NCBI RefSeq assembly: GCF_004138215.1
Contig: NZ_RYYS01000009.1
Coordinates: 62,001-126,000, forward strand
Reading direction: 5' to 3'
DNA length: 64,000 nucleotides
Origin: Anaerophilus nitritigenes
Lineage (GTDB): Bacteria > Bacillota > Clostridia > Peptostreptococcales > Thermotaleaceae
Shown piece after piece: positions 54,987-63,096 of this stretch. The notes beneath the pieces were generated by a model that did not search any database, had not been told where the DNA came from, and worked only from the letters and a program-made list of their open reading frames with translations. Numbering within the stretch: the stretch's first letter is position 1; the number at the start of each line of letters is the position of its first letter. Both the position numbers and the translations under genes were made by a program.

Positions 54987-55753
54987 GAAAATTATTTAAA
55001 AGAGGATATGCTACATTGGTATATTTGTTTTTGTATCTTCCCATATTTTTCTTAATTCTTTATTCTTTTAATGATTCTAAATATAGAGGAAAATGGAATG
55101 GATTTACACTAAGGTGGTATGAAGAACTTTTAAAAGATAGAGCTATTATGGAAGCTTTATATAATACTTTTATGATTGCTCTTTTGGCAGCTATTATATC
55201 AACGATTGTAGGAACGATTAGTGCAATTGCTATACATAAAATGTCATCAAAATGGAAAGTTGTATTTATGAATGTTACTTATATTCCTGTAATGAATCCT
55301 GATATTGTAATTGGTATTTCTCTTTTGGCATTGTTTGTATCATTAAATATGAGATTAGGATTTGTAACATTGCTCCTTGCACATATTACTTTTAATATAC
55401 CATATGTAATTTTAGCAGTACTGCCCAAGTTAAAACAACTTAATCCATACCTTGAAGAAGCAGCATTAGATCTTGGAGCAACTCCTATGTATGCCTTTTT
55501 TAAGGTTATATTACCTGAGATTATGCCAGGGGTGATTACTGGAGCACTTCTTGCTTTTACATTATCATTAGATGATTTTATGGTAAGCTTCTTTACTACA
55601 GGATCTGGAGTAAATACTTTATCTATAAGGGTTTATTCTATGACAAAAGTAGGTGTAAGTCCTAAAATTAACGCTTTGTCTACTGTGTTGTTTTTAGGAG
55701 TCTTAGTACTTTTGATTTTACTACAAAAAAGAGAAAAAAATCTAAATGAATGA
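54980..55753 (+). CDS. potC: Spermidine/putrescine ABC importer, permease PotC
   Basis: 257 aa, six membrane segments. Starts YLPIFFLILYSFNDSKYRGKW as PotC does, EAA loop EEAALDLGATPMYAFFKVIL, and SLDDFMVSFFTTG near the end. GGAGGGAGGAG lies inside potB just before the ATG. Confidence 0.95.
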   Translation: MVRKLFKRGYATLVYLFLYLPIFFLILYSFNDSKYRGKWNGFTLRWYEELLKDRAIMEALYNTFMIALLAAIISTIVGTISAIAIHKMSSKWKVVFMNVTYIPVMNPDIVIGISLLALFVSLNMRLGFVTLLLAHITFNIPYVILAVLPKLKQLNPYLEEAALDLGATPMYAFFKVILPEIMPGVITGALLAFTLSLDDFMVSFFTTGSGVNTLSIRVYSMTKVGVSPKINALSTVLFLGVLVLLILLQKREKNLNE

Positions 55754-55766
55754 AAGGGTGGTTGGA

Positions 55767-56819
55767 TTGAAAAAAATTGCAGTAATCCTTGTACTTTGCA
55801 TGGCTATGGTTTTATTTAGTGGGTGTGGGCAAGGAAAGGTAAACGAGAAAGGCTATTATGATACGCTAAATGTATACAATTGGGGAGATTATATTGATCC
55901 TGTTGTATTAGAAGAGTTTGAAGAAGAATATGGTATAAAAGTAAATTATGATACTTTTGCGAATAATGAAGAAATGCTTGCAAAGATTCAACAGGGAGGT
56001 AATGACTATGATGTTATTTTCCCTTCAGAATATATGATTGAAACGATGATTAAGGAAGACTTACTTCAAGAACTAGATTATAAAAATCTTTCTAATTTCA
56101 AAAATATAGGAGAACAATTTAAAAATCTTCCTTATGATCCTCAAAATAAATACTCTGTCCCATATTTCTGGGGAAGTATGGGAATTATTTATAACACTAA
56201 AAAGGTAGATGAAAAGGTAGATAGTTGGGACATACTTTGGAATGAGAAATACAAAGGAAATATTTTTATGCTAGATAGTGTAAGAGATACAGTAGGGATT
56301 ACATTAAAAAAATTAGGATACTCTTTAAATACAAAAAATATAGATGAGTTAGAAAAAGCAAAAGAAGAACTAATCAAACAAAAACCTCTTGTAAAAGCTT
56401 ATGAAGTAGACAATTATAAGAGTATGATGATTGCAGGAGAAGGAGCTATGGCTCTTACTTGGTCAGGAGATGCTATGCTTTTAATTGATGAGAATAAAGA
56501 TCTTGCTTATACCATTCCAAAAGAAGGAACAAATCTTTGGTTTGATACTATGGCTGTTCCAGTAACTAGTAAGCATAAAAAAGAGGCTGAACTTTTTATT
56601 GATTATATGATGAGGCCAGAGGTAGCTGCAAAATGTGCGGGATATGTAAAATATGCAACTGCTAATGTGAAAGCTCTAGAGTATCTCCCAAAGGAAGAAG
56701 TGGAAAATGAACTTGCTTATCCAAAAGGAAATATATTTGAAAAAGGAGAAGTATTTATAGATTTGGCAGATTTTACTACAGAATATGATCGTATTTGGAC
56801 AGAAATAAAATCTCATTAA
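55767..56819 (+). CDS. potD: Spermidine/putrescine-binding lipoprotein
   Basis: 350 aa. Signal peptide with lipobox LFSGC and mature Cys; then LNVYNWGDYIDPVVLEEFEE, the PotD N-terminal signature, NYDTFANNEEMLAKIQ, VIFPSEYMIETM, WSGDAMLLI and FIDYMMRPEVA. An ATG at 55746 overlapping potC is in frame, but AAAGGGTGG before the TTG at 55767 gives a standard lipoprotein signal and is preferred. Confidence 0.95.
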   Translation: MKKIAVILVLCMAMVLFSGCGQGKVNEKGYYDTLNVYNWGDYIDPVVLEEFEEEYGIKVNYDTFANNEEMLAKIQQGGNDYDVIFPSEYMIETMIKEDLLQELDYKNLSNFKNIGEQFKNLPYDPQNKYSVPYFWGSMGIIYNTKKVDEKVDSWDILWNEKYKGNIFMLDSVRDTVGITLKKLGYSLNTKNIDELEKAKEELIKQKPLVKAYEVDNYKSMMIAGEGAMALTWSGDAMLLIDENKDLAYTIPKEGTNLWFDTMAVPVTSKHKKEAELFIDYMMRPEVAAKCAGYVKYATANVKALEYLPKEEVENELAYPKGNIFEKGEVFIDLADFTTEYDRIWTEIKSH

Positions 56820-56834
56820 AAATTGTCTAGATAT

Positions 56835-56870
56835 AAAAAAGAATGAAGCAAATGTTTCATTCTTTTTTAT
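56835..56870 (+). terminator. Terminator of potABCD
   Basis: A6-GAATGAA paired with TTCATTC-T6 around a short loop (GCAAATGT region). Confidence 0.85.
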
Positions 56871-56965
56871 ATGAATAAAAACTAGCTATTATCAGAATAT
56901 TTGAAATTAATAACGAAATATGATATAATATTTTACAAGTAAAAAATTATAAAAGGAGTGGTTTT

Positions 56966-57523
56966 TTGTATTTAAAGGAAATAAGGAGTTTATCTAAACG
57001 ATCTATGAGAAAAATGAATGGAAAAGTAAGTAATCTCAAAGTATACTTAGTCCAGGATTTTAATGTAGGTCTTTTAAAAAACATGGTTAATTTTGGACTA
57101 AATATATTTGGCGAATTAGGAATGGATGAATGGGGATTAGTTCCTCAGATTAGACATGGAAATGTTTATGTATTAAAAGAAGAAAACAAAAAAGAAATTG
57201 TTGGAATTGCTATTTTTATGCGAGACTGGGAGAAGGTTGATCAATGTTATTTATTTGATTATGCTATTTCACCAGTTTTTCAAGGAAAAGGTCTAGGATA
57301 TTCATTCCTTAAAATACTTTGTAAAGAGTTGAGATGCCAAGGGTTTGTTAAAATTTCTCTTACAGTAGATATAGAGAATACAGCAGCTATTAAGTTATAT
57401 AAAGATAAAATGGGATTTAAAATAGAATCTTTTAGTAAAGATGAATATGGAAAAGGTCATGATAGATATATTATGGAGCTGGATTTGGAGGATATATCTA
57501 TAAATTTAGAAAAAGTCGTATAA
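56966..57523 (+). CDS. GNAT-family N-acetyltransferase
   Basis: 185 aa. Acetyl-CoA loop FDYAISPVFQGKGLGYSFLK (Q-x-x-G-x-G type) and the following DIENTAAIKLYKDKMGFKIE. TTG start 7 bases after AAGGAG. The substrate is unknown; it lies between the polyamine importer and the agr locus, separated from both by terminators, so no link is claimed. Confidence 0.88.
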   Translation: MYLKEIRSLSKRSMRKMNGKVSNLKVYLVQDFNVGLLKNMVNFGLNIFGELGMDEWGLVPQIRHGNVYVLKEENKKEIVGIAIFMRDWEKVDQCYLFDYAISPVFQGKGLGYSFLKILCKELRCQGFVKISLTVDIENTAAIKLYKDKMGFKIESFSKDEYGKGHDRYIMELDLEDISINLEKVV

Positions 57524-57557
57524 AATATTATTAATGGATTATATAAGGAAAAAATTG

Positions 57558-57603
57558 AAATATAAGAGTATATGATATAAATTTATCATATACTCTTATA
57601 TTT
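57558..57603. terminator. 20-bp palindrome between the GNAT gene and agr locus
   Basis: Perfect arms 57558-57577 and 57584-57603 with a 6-base loop TAAATT; A/T-rich ends allow bidirectional termination. Confidence 0.75.
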
Positions 57604-57736
57604 TTAATAGATTTTAAAAAAATTGGAAAAAGTTTATAATTTATTAGAGGAATATCCAAAACTTTGGCGAATGTAAATATGGGTAGAGAAAAAAATGGGA
57701 GTTATGTCCTATTTAGGGGAAAAAGGGGAATTAAAA

Positions 57737-58360
57737 ATGGGAAATTATATAGAGAAAATTTTGTCTTTTTATCAACATAACGTAGAGATTGATAAAGATC
57801 AAGATGCTATTTTAAGATATGGATTGTACATTTTTATAAGTGGAATGATGTCTTATGCTATGACTTTAATAGTAGGATATATTTTGGGAATTTTGGGGAA
57901 TGTATTTATGATGATGGTGATTGTGTCTATACTTAGATCTGCTTCTGGAGGAGCTCATTGTGAGAGTATGTTCAATTGTGCTTTATTTGGAACAGTTGTT
58001 ACAAATGGATTAGGATGGATTGCACAAGAACTTCCTCTAACAGGAAAAGTAGTATTTTCTATATGTTCAATCGTATTTTTATTTGGAATATGGGCTATAG
58101 GGAAATATGCTCCTGCAGATACACCTCAAAAACCTATTACATCAACAGAAAAAAAATACAAGTTAAAAAGAAAATCTTTTATTTATATTGTTTTATGGTA
58201 TATGGGAGTTGGAATGTATTTTGTTATTTTTCAAAGACTACATGTTTTTATGATTGCAACAGCTTTTGGAGTATTTACTCAATGCTTTTCTATTACACAA
58301 CTGGGGTATAAGATTTGGGCTGGAGGAGATTACTTAATAGAGAAGTTAAGATTTCATTAA
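57737..58360 (+). CDS. agrB: AgrB-type accessory gene regulator peptidase
   Basis: 207-aa membrane cysteine peptidase that trims AgrD and forms the thiolactone/lactone ring. RSASGGAHCESMFNC contains the catalytic His74 and Cys81 in the family spacing (H-x6-C). About five to six membrane segments; C-terminal half has APADTPQKPITSTEKK, as in AgrB. The frame is open from 57695, but AAAAGGGG and the ATG at 57737 are better. agrD follows after 105 bases that hold a hairpin. Confidence 0.95.
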   Translation: MGNYIEKILSFYQHNVEIDKDQDAILRYGLYIFISGMMSYAMTLIVGYILGILGNVFMMMVIVSILRSASGGAHCESMFNCALFGTVVTNGLGWIAQELPLTGKVVFSICSIVFLFGIWAIGKYAPADTPQKPITSTEKKYKLKRKSFIYIVLWYMGVGMYFVIFQRLHVFMIATAFGVFTQCFSITQLGYKIWAGGDYLIEKLRFH

Positions 58361-58386
58361 GAAGCAAAGACAATTCTAATTTATGC

Positions 58387-58437
58387 TATCTATGAAGGCT
58401 ACAATTTTTATGTAGAAAAATTGTAAGCCATTAGATA
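58387..58437 (+). ncRNA. Intercistronic hairpin upstream of agrD
   Basis: TATCTA (58387-58392) with TAGATA (58432-58437), GGCT with AGCC, and ACAATTTTT (58401-58409) with AAAAATTGT (58416-58424), loop ATGTAG. No T-run. Confidence 0.55.
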
Positions 58438-58465
58438 AAATACATAATACAAAGGGGGATGCCTC

Positions 58466-58591
58466 ATGAAGGCAAAATTATTAAAAATTTCTATTGCTGT
58501 ATTTACATTTCTAGCATTTACAAGTGCTGTATCAGCTTGTTCTACTGTTAGCTATCAGCCAGAATTGCCAGAGCAATTAAAAGAAATGTAG
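58466..58591 (+). CDS. agrD: AgrD-type autoinducing peptide precursor, 41 aa
   Basis: An ATG 6 bases after AAAGGGGGAT opens a 41-codon frame ending at TAG. An N-terminal basic amphipathic/hydrophobic helix (MKAKLLKISIAVFTFLAF), a core ACSTVSY with a single cysteine (C25), and an acidic, proline-containing tail QPELPEQLKEM, exactly the three-part plan of AgrD. By analogy with Listeria (C plus four residues, before a YEP-type tail), the ring would be C-S-T-V-S. Directly downstream of agrB and upstream of the receptor genes. Confidence 0.93.
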   Translation: MKAKLLKISIAVFTFLAFTSAVSACSTVSYQPELPEQLKEM

Positions 58592-58598
58592 TAGGCTA

Positions 58599-58626
58599 GG
58601 TAGCAAAGCATTTTGGCTTTGCTACC
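58599..58626 (+). terminator. Hairpin after agrD
   Basis: A perfect 11-bp stem GGTAGCAAAGC/GCTTTGCTACC (58599-58609 with 58616-58626), loop ATTTTG, then AAATTTAG. The T-run is weak, so partial termination or 3'-end stabilisation of agrBD mRNA is likely. Confidence 0.6.
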
Positions 58627-58656
58627 AAATTTAGCTTTTAGACAGAAGGTGAAAAT

Positions 58657-59142
58657 ATGATGATTGTAGAAAAATTATTAGCGCATTTTATGGAGATTTT
58701 TCTAATGCTAGGAGCAGGATTAGGAGTATTAGGAATAAGGCCAAACTTTAAAAAAATGATAAGGATAGGGATTGTATTTTCACCAATTGTATATGGAATT
58801 AGAGAAATATATATTTACTATAAAATCCCATTTGGAACGCATATATTTATATTATTTATTTGTTTTATATTGTTAATAAGAATCATAGGAAAACAAAGAA
58901 TATTAGATAGTATGATTGCAGGACTTATTAGTTTTTCATTATTACTTTGGGGAGAAGGATTTTTTTTGTTTCCTATGTTAAAAATCTTTTGTTTAGATCC
59001 TAATACATTAGTGTTTAGACCAGGGGGAACATTGTTGGCAGGCTTTATTTCAGATATACTATTAATCATAGCGTTTGTTGTAGGATATGTTTTTAAAATT
59101 ACTTTGATTGATTTTTCGTATTTTCATAATTATGATAAATAA
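58657..59142 (+). CDS. Integral membrane protein, possible sensor half of a split AgrC
   Basis: 161 aa, four to five membrane segments (about 8-28, 35-52, 60-78, 83-105, 122-145) and no catalytic domain. MMIVEKLLAHFMEIF is followed by long hydrophobic stretches similar in layout to the N-terminal sensor of AgrC receptors. The stop is 11 bases before the chosen kinase start and the two are co-directional. I do not recognise a named family. The context suggests it forms the ligand-binding membrane part of the receptor. Confidence 0.7.
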   Translation: MMIVEKLLAHFMEIFLMLGAGLGVLGIRPNFKKMIRIGIVFSPIVYGIREIYIYYKIPFGTHIFILFICFILLIRIIGKQRILDSMIAGLISFSLLLWGEGFFLFPMLKIFCLDPNTLVFRPGGTLLAGFISDILLIIAFVVGYVFKITLIDFSYFHNYDK

Positions 59143-59153
59143 GGATGGTATCT

Positions 59154-60017
59154 ATGAAGCTTTCGATTCGTGCATATATATTAGTAGGACTCATATTGTT
59201 GCAAAGTTTTATGATTATGTTTTTGACAAATAATACCATTTTAAATTTAATGGGGAATATAATTATTCAATTTCAGTACCCATATTTTATGGGAATCATT
59301 ATTAATATTCTAGGAATTAGTGCAATTATTTGTGTTTTTTATATGGTACATTTTTTAAAAAAAGAAAAAGAATCTATTATGAAGCTAAATCATTCTAAAG
59401 AAGTGATCGATGCATTACAAGGACAAAAACATGATTTTATCAACCACTTAAATTTGATTGCAGGACTTTTGCAATTAAAAAAAAGTGACAAGGCTTTAGA
59501 ATACATTTTTAAAGTTTCGCAAAGAGTAGAAGAAGTTTTTTCTATTTCTAAAATAGAAAATGTTGAGATTGCTGCTACTTTAGGAAGAAAATGTGCTATT
59601 GCACAAAGTAAAGGAATTAAAGTAGAATTAGATATAAGTTCTACATTAGACCATTTATATATAGATTCTATTGATTTGTCTCAAGTATTATTTAATTTGA
59701 TAGACAATGCAATTTATGAATTAGAACGTTGTAAAGAAGATGATAAAGTGCTTACTATAGATATTCAAGAGTGTGAAGATGAATGTGTAATTGCTATAGG
59801 CAATTCTTATCCAATTTTATCAGATGCATTGTATAATAAAATATTTGAAAAAGGGTATTCTACTAAAGAGGGTAGTGACCATGGATATGGTTTAAACATT
59901 GTAAAACAATTTATTCAAAATAATAAAGGGAAAATTCAAGTTGAAAGCTATGAAGGTGTAGGAACAATTTTTACTATTTTTTTGCCTGTCAAAAAGAAAT
60001 TGGCTACATCTAATTAA
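59154..60017 (+). CDS. Short GHKL sensor kinase, AgrC-like
   Basis: About 287 aa. Only two membrane segments (about 6-25 and 45-68), then a SpoOB/GHKL-type core: GQKHDFINHLNLIAGLLQLK with phosphoacceptor H93, VLFNLIDNAIYELERC (N-box), SDHGYGLNIVKQFI (G-box). Typical AgrC proteins have six to seven membrane segments, so this one looks N-terminally short. The ATG at 59154 is 9 bases after AAGG; 59145 is too close. No AgrA-type regulator follows; the next gene is pyrE with its own promoter. Confidence 0.88.
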   Translation: MKLSIRAYILVGLILLQSFMIMFLTNNTILNLMGNIIIQFQYPYFMGIIINILGISAIICVFYMVHFLKKEKESIMKLNHSKEVIDALQGQKHDFINHLNLIAGLLQLKKSDKALEYIFKVSQRVEEVFSISKIENVEIAATLGRKCAIAQSKGIKVELDISSTLDHLYIDSIDLSQVLFNLIDNAIYELERCKEDDKVLTIDIQECEDECVIAIGNSYPILSDALYNKIFEKGYSTKEGSDHGYGLNIVKQFIQNNKGKIQVESYEGVGTIFTIFLPVKKKLATSN

Positions 60018-60032
60018 GATACAAATAATAAA

Positions 60033-60061
60033 TTGACAAGACGAAAATATGATGATAACAT
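60033..60061 (+). promoter_or_regulatory. Promoter of pyrE
   Basis: TTGACA (60033-60038), 17 bases, TAACAT (60056-60061). The transcript would begin near 60068, just before the PyrR-type element. Confidence 0.75.
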
Positions 60062-60072
60062 AATTGAGAAAT

Positions 60073-60108
60073 ACCTTTAAAAGGAGTCCAGTGAGGCTAA
60101 CAAGGAGG
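60073..60108 (+). promoter_or_regulatory. PyrR-binding RNA element overlapping the pyrE ribosome site
   Basis: The loop GAGTCCAGTGAGGCT (60084-60098) closely matches the PyrR-binding consensus (TCCAGAGAGGCT core). It is closed by CCTT (60074-60077) with AAGG (60102-60105). That AAGG is the first part of the AAGGAGG ribosome site (60102-60108), so UMP-bound PyrR could block translation rather than trigger termination. Confidence 0.75.
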
Positions 60109-60115
60109 ATAAAAT

Positions 60116-60751
60116 ATGAATATAAGTCAAGAAATTGCTAAAAATCTTTTGGAAATTAAAGCTGTTGCTATAAGAAGTACAGATAATCTTTTTACATGGG
60201 CATCAGGAATCAAATCACCTATTTATTGTGACAATCGTCTGACTATGAGTTATCCCCATGTAAGAAATATGATTGCAAATGGATTTGAAAAATTGATTAA
60301 GGAAAAATATGAAGACGTTGAGATAATTGTAGGAACAGCTACTGCAGGAATTCCTCATGCGGCATGGGTATCTGAAAAGATGAATCTTCCTATGGCATAT
60401 GTAAGAAGTAGTGCAAAGGGTCATGGAAAGGGAAATCAGATTGAAGGCATTGTAAAAAAAGGTCAAAAGGTTGTAGTCATAGAAGATTTACTTTCTACTG
60501 GAGGAAGCTCTATAAAAGCTGTGAAAGCTTTAACAGAAATAGGAGCAGAGGTACTAGGGGTTGTAGCTATATTTACTTATAATTTTGATCAAGTAGATGA
60601 ATCTTTTTCAAAGATGAAAGTTTCTTATGATACACTAACTGGATATAATATTCTTCTTCCTATTGCAATAGATATGGGTTATATCAAAGAAGAAGAAAAA
60701 GAAATGTTAACAAAATGGAGTAAAAATCCTTATATATTTACAAAAGAATAA
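60116..60751 (+). CDS. pyrE: Orotate phosphoribosyltransferase
   Basis: Converts orotate and PRPP to OMP in pyrimidine synthesis. 211 aa: FTWASGIKSPIYCDNR, VGTATAGIPHAAWVSEK, YVRSSAKGHGKGN and the PRPP loop VVVIEDLLSTGGSS. AAGGAGG is 7 bases before the ATG and lies within a PyrR-type structure. It stands alone; the other pyr genes are elsewhere. Confidence 0.97.
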   Translation: MNISQEIAKNLLEIKAVAIRSTDNLFTWASGIKSPIYCDNRLTMSYPHVRNMIANGFEKLIKEKYEDVEIIVGTATAGIPHAAWVSEKMNLPMAYVRSSAKGHGKGNQIEGIVKKGQKVVVIEDLLSTGGSSIKAVKALTEIGAEVLGVVAIFTYNFDQVDESFSKMKVSYDTLTGYNILLPIAIDMGYIKEEEKEMLTKWSKNPYIFTKE

Positions 60752-60797
60752 AAGGATATGCCTTAGGCATATCCTTTTATTCTTTTGTAAATATATA
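60731..60797. terminator. 32-bp perfect hairpin overlapping the pyrE 3' end
   Basis: Arms 60731-60762 and 60766-60797 are fully complementary with a TTA loop. The left arm contains the last seven pyrE codons. The part with GGATATGCC/GGCATATCC followed by TTTTATTCTTTT acts as the terminator. Confidence 0.85.
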
Positions 60798-60853
60798 AAC
60801 TTAAATTATAAAATTAAGAACATGAAAGAACGACAGAGGATCTATGGATAAAT

Positions 60854-60935
60854 AGGTCAAAACCTGTAGGAATTCATTTAAAAGAAACATTGTCATAAGT
60901 GGGGACAATGGTGCATAATATACAATATGTGGTGT
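60854..60935 (+). promoter_or_regulatory. Structured leader and NrdR-like box upstream of nrdD
   Basis: AGGT/ACCT (60854-60865) and CATTGTC/GACAATG (60888-60894 with 60904-60910) form small stems. ATACAATATGTGGTGT (60920-60935) resembles the NrdR box (ACACnATATnTnGTGT). Only one box is evident; functional sites usually come in pairs, so this is tentative. Confidence 0.35.
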
Positions 60936-60969
60936 AAGCTAAAGAAAGAAACACAATAGGAGGGGTAGT

Positions 60970-63096
60970 ATGTCAGTTACAAAGGTTCAAAAGAGAAATG
61001 GTGAAATTGTCGACTTTGATAGTAGTAAAATCAAGCTTGCTATATTTGCTGCTGCTAAATCTGTAGGCGGAAAAGATGAAATGGTTGCAGCAAGATTGGC
61101 AAAAATAGTAGTTGATATTATTCACGAGACTTACGGAGCAAGTATTCCATCTGTAGAAGATGTTCAAGATATAGTAGAAAAAGTATTGATTGAGGAAGGT
61201 CATGCAAAAACATCAAAGGCTTATATATTATATAGAAAAAAACATGAAGAAATTCGAGAAGTGAAAAATTTATTCATGGATGCAGAAAGAATGATTGAAG
61301 AGTATGTTAATTTGGAAGATTGGCGTGTCAATGAAAATGCCAATATGGGATTTTCATTACAAGGACTCAATAATCACATTGTAGAAAGTATTACGAAAAA
61401 GTATTGGTTAAATAAAATATATAGAAAAGAATTAAGAGAAGTACATATTAGAGGAGATTTACATATACATGATTTAGGACTTTTGGCTCCTTATTGTTGT
61501 GGATGGGATCTTGAATCTTTTTTAAGATATGGTTTTAGAGGAGCAAAAGGAAAAATTGAATCAAAGCCTCCAAGGCATTTAGAATCTGCCCTAGGACAGC
61601 TTGTTAATCTACTTTATACTCTTCAAGGTGAATCAGCAGGAGCTCAAGCTGTATCTAGCATTGATACTTATTTAGCACCTTTTATTTATTATGACAATCT
61701 AAGTTACGAACAAGTAAAAAAAGCTTTGCAGAGATTTGTATTTAATTTAAATGTACCGACTAGAGTGGGTTTTCAAACTCCTTTTACTAATGTTACATTA
61801 GATATTACACCTCATCCACTTCTTAAAAATCAACCAGTAATCATCGCTGGAGAGATTATGGAAAAAACATATAAAGAGTTTCAAAAGGAAATGGATCTGT
61901 TTAATAAAGCATTTTGTGAAGTAATGATGGAAGGAGATGGAGCAGGAAGAGCATTTAGCTTCCCCATTCCTACTGTAAATATTACACCAGATTTTCCGTG
62001 GAATTCAGAATCTGTCAATGCCATTATGGAGATGACAAGAAAGTTCGGAACACCTTATTTTGCCAATTTCTTAAATTCTGATTTATCGCCAGAAGATGTA
62101 AGGAGTATGTGCTGTAGACTAAGACTCGATAATAGAGAACTAAGAAGAAGAGGTGGGGGATTATTCGGAGCAAATCCTTTAACAGGATCTATTAATGTAG
62201 TAACTTTGAATATGGCAAGGATTGGGTATCTCTCAAAAACTGTAGAAGAATTTAAAAGTAGAGTGAAAAACTTAATGGAGATTGCAAAAGAAATTTGTGA
62301 GACAAAAAGAGAAGTGCTAGAACAATATATGGATGCAGGATTATATCCTTATTCAAGATTTTATCTTCAAGGGGTTAAGGATGGAACGGGCGAGTACTTT
62401 AAGAATCACTTCTCAACAATAGGATTAAATGGAATGAATGAAGCGTGCATCAATTTATTAGGAGTAGATATTACTACAGAAGAAGGAAATGAGTTTGCTG
62501 TTGAAATTATGGAATTTATGAATAGAGTGATTCAAATATTCCAAGAAGAAACTGGAAGCTTGTGGAATTTAGAGGCATCTCCTGCTGAGGGAGCTAGTTA
62601 TAGATTTGCAAGGATTGATAAAAAAATGTATCCAAATATCTTTACTCAAGGAGAAAACGAACCGTATTATACAAATTCTACTCAGCTTCCTGTAAATTAC
62701 ACAAATGATGTATTTGAGGCTATTGAACTGCAAGAAAAACTACAATCTCTGTATACAGGAGGAACAGTATTTCATGGATTTATTGGAGAAGAAATTGACA
62801 GTATAGAGACTTGTAAACTTCTTTTAAAGAAAGTAATGGAAAATAGCAGTATTCCTTATGTAACCATTACACCAACATTTTCTATTTGTGCAGATCATGG
62901 ATATATTTCAGGAGAACATTTTAATTGTCCTCATTGTGGAAAAGAATCCGAAGTATGGACACGGGTAGTGGGATTTCATAGACCAGTTCAATCATGGAAT
63001 AAAGGAAAACAAGAAGAATTTAAGGATAGAACAGAATTTTCTCATACACAGAGCCTAAAACATCAACAGCAGAGAGTGTCTATAAAAATTGGATAA
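60970..63096 (+). CDS. nrdD: Anaerobic (class III) ribonucleoside-triphosphate reductase
   Basis: Reduces NTPs to dNTPs by a glycyl radical under anaerobic conditions. 708 aa: N-terminal ATP-cone (TKVQKRNGEIVDFDSSKIKL), catalytic barrel (HIHDLGLLAPYCCGW, LQGESAGAQAVSSIDTYLAP, NLNVPTRVGFQTPFTNVTLD), C-terminal zinc cysteines (ICADHGY, CPHCGKES) and the radical glycine in RVVGFHRP. AGGAGGGG precedes the ATG. Translationally coupled to nrdG. Confidence 0.97.
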   Translation: MSVTKVQKRNGEIVDFDSSKIKLAIFAAAKSVGGKDEMVAARLAKIVVDIIHETYGASIPSVEDVQDIVEKVLIEEGHAKTSKAYILYRKKHEEIREVKNLFMDAERMIEEYVNLEDWRVNENANMGFSLQGLNNHIVESITKKYWLNKIYRKELREVHIRGDLHIHDLGLLAPYCCGWDLESFLRYGFRGAKGKIESKPPRHLESALGQLVNLLYTLQGESAGAQAVSSIDTYLAPFIYYDNLSYEQVKKALQRFVFNLNVPTRVGFQTPFTNVTLDITPHPLLKNQPVIIAGEIMEKTYKEFQKEMDLFNKAFCEVMMEGDGAGRAFSFPIPTVNITPDFPWNSESVNAIMEMTRKFGTPYFANFLNSDLSPEDVRSMCCRLRLDNRELRRRGGGLFGANPLTGSINVVTLNMARIGYLSKTVEEFKSRVKNLMEIAKEICETKREVLEQYMDAGLYPYSRFYLQGVKDGTGEYFKNHFSTIGLNGMNEACINLLGVDITTEEGNEFAVEIMEFMNRVIQIFQEETGSLWNLEASPAEGASYRFARIDKKMYPNIFTQGENEPYYTNSTQLPVNYTNDVFEAIELQEKLQSLYTGGTVFHGFIGEEIDSIETCKLLLKKVMENSSIPYVTITPTFSICADHGYISGEHFNCPHCGKESEVWTRVVGFHRPVQSWNKGKQEEFKDRTEFSHTQSLKHQQQRVSIKIG

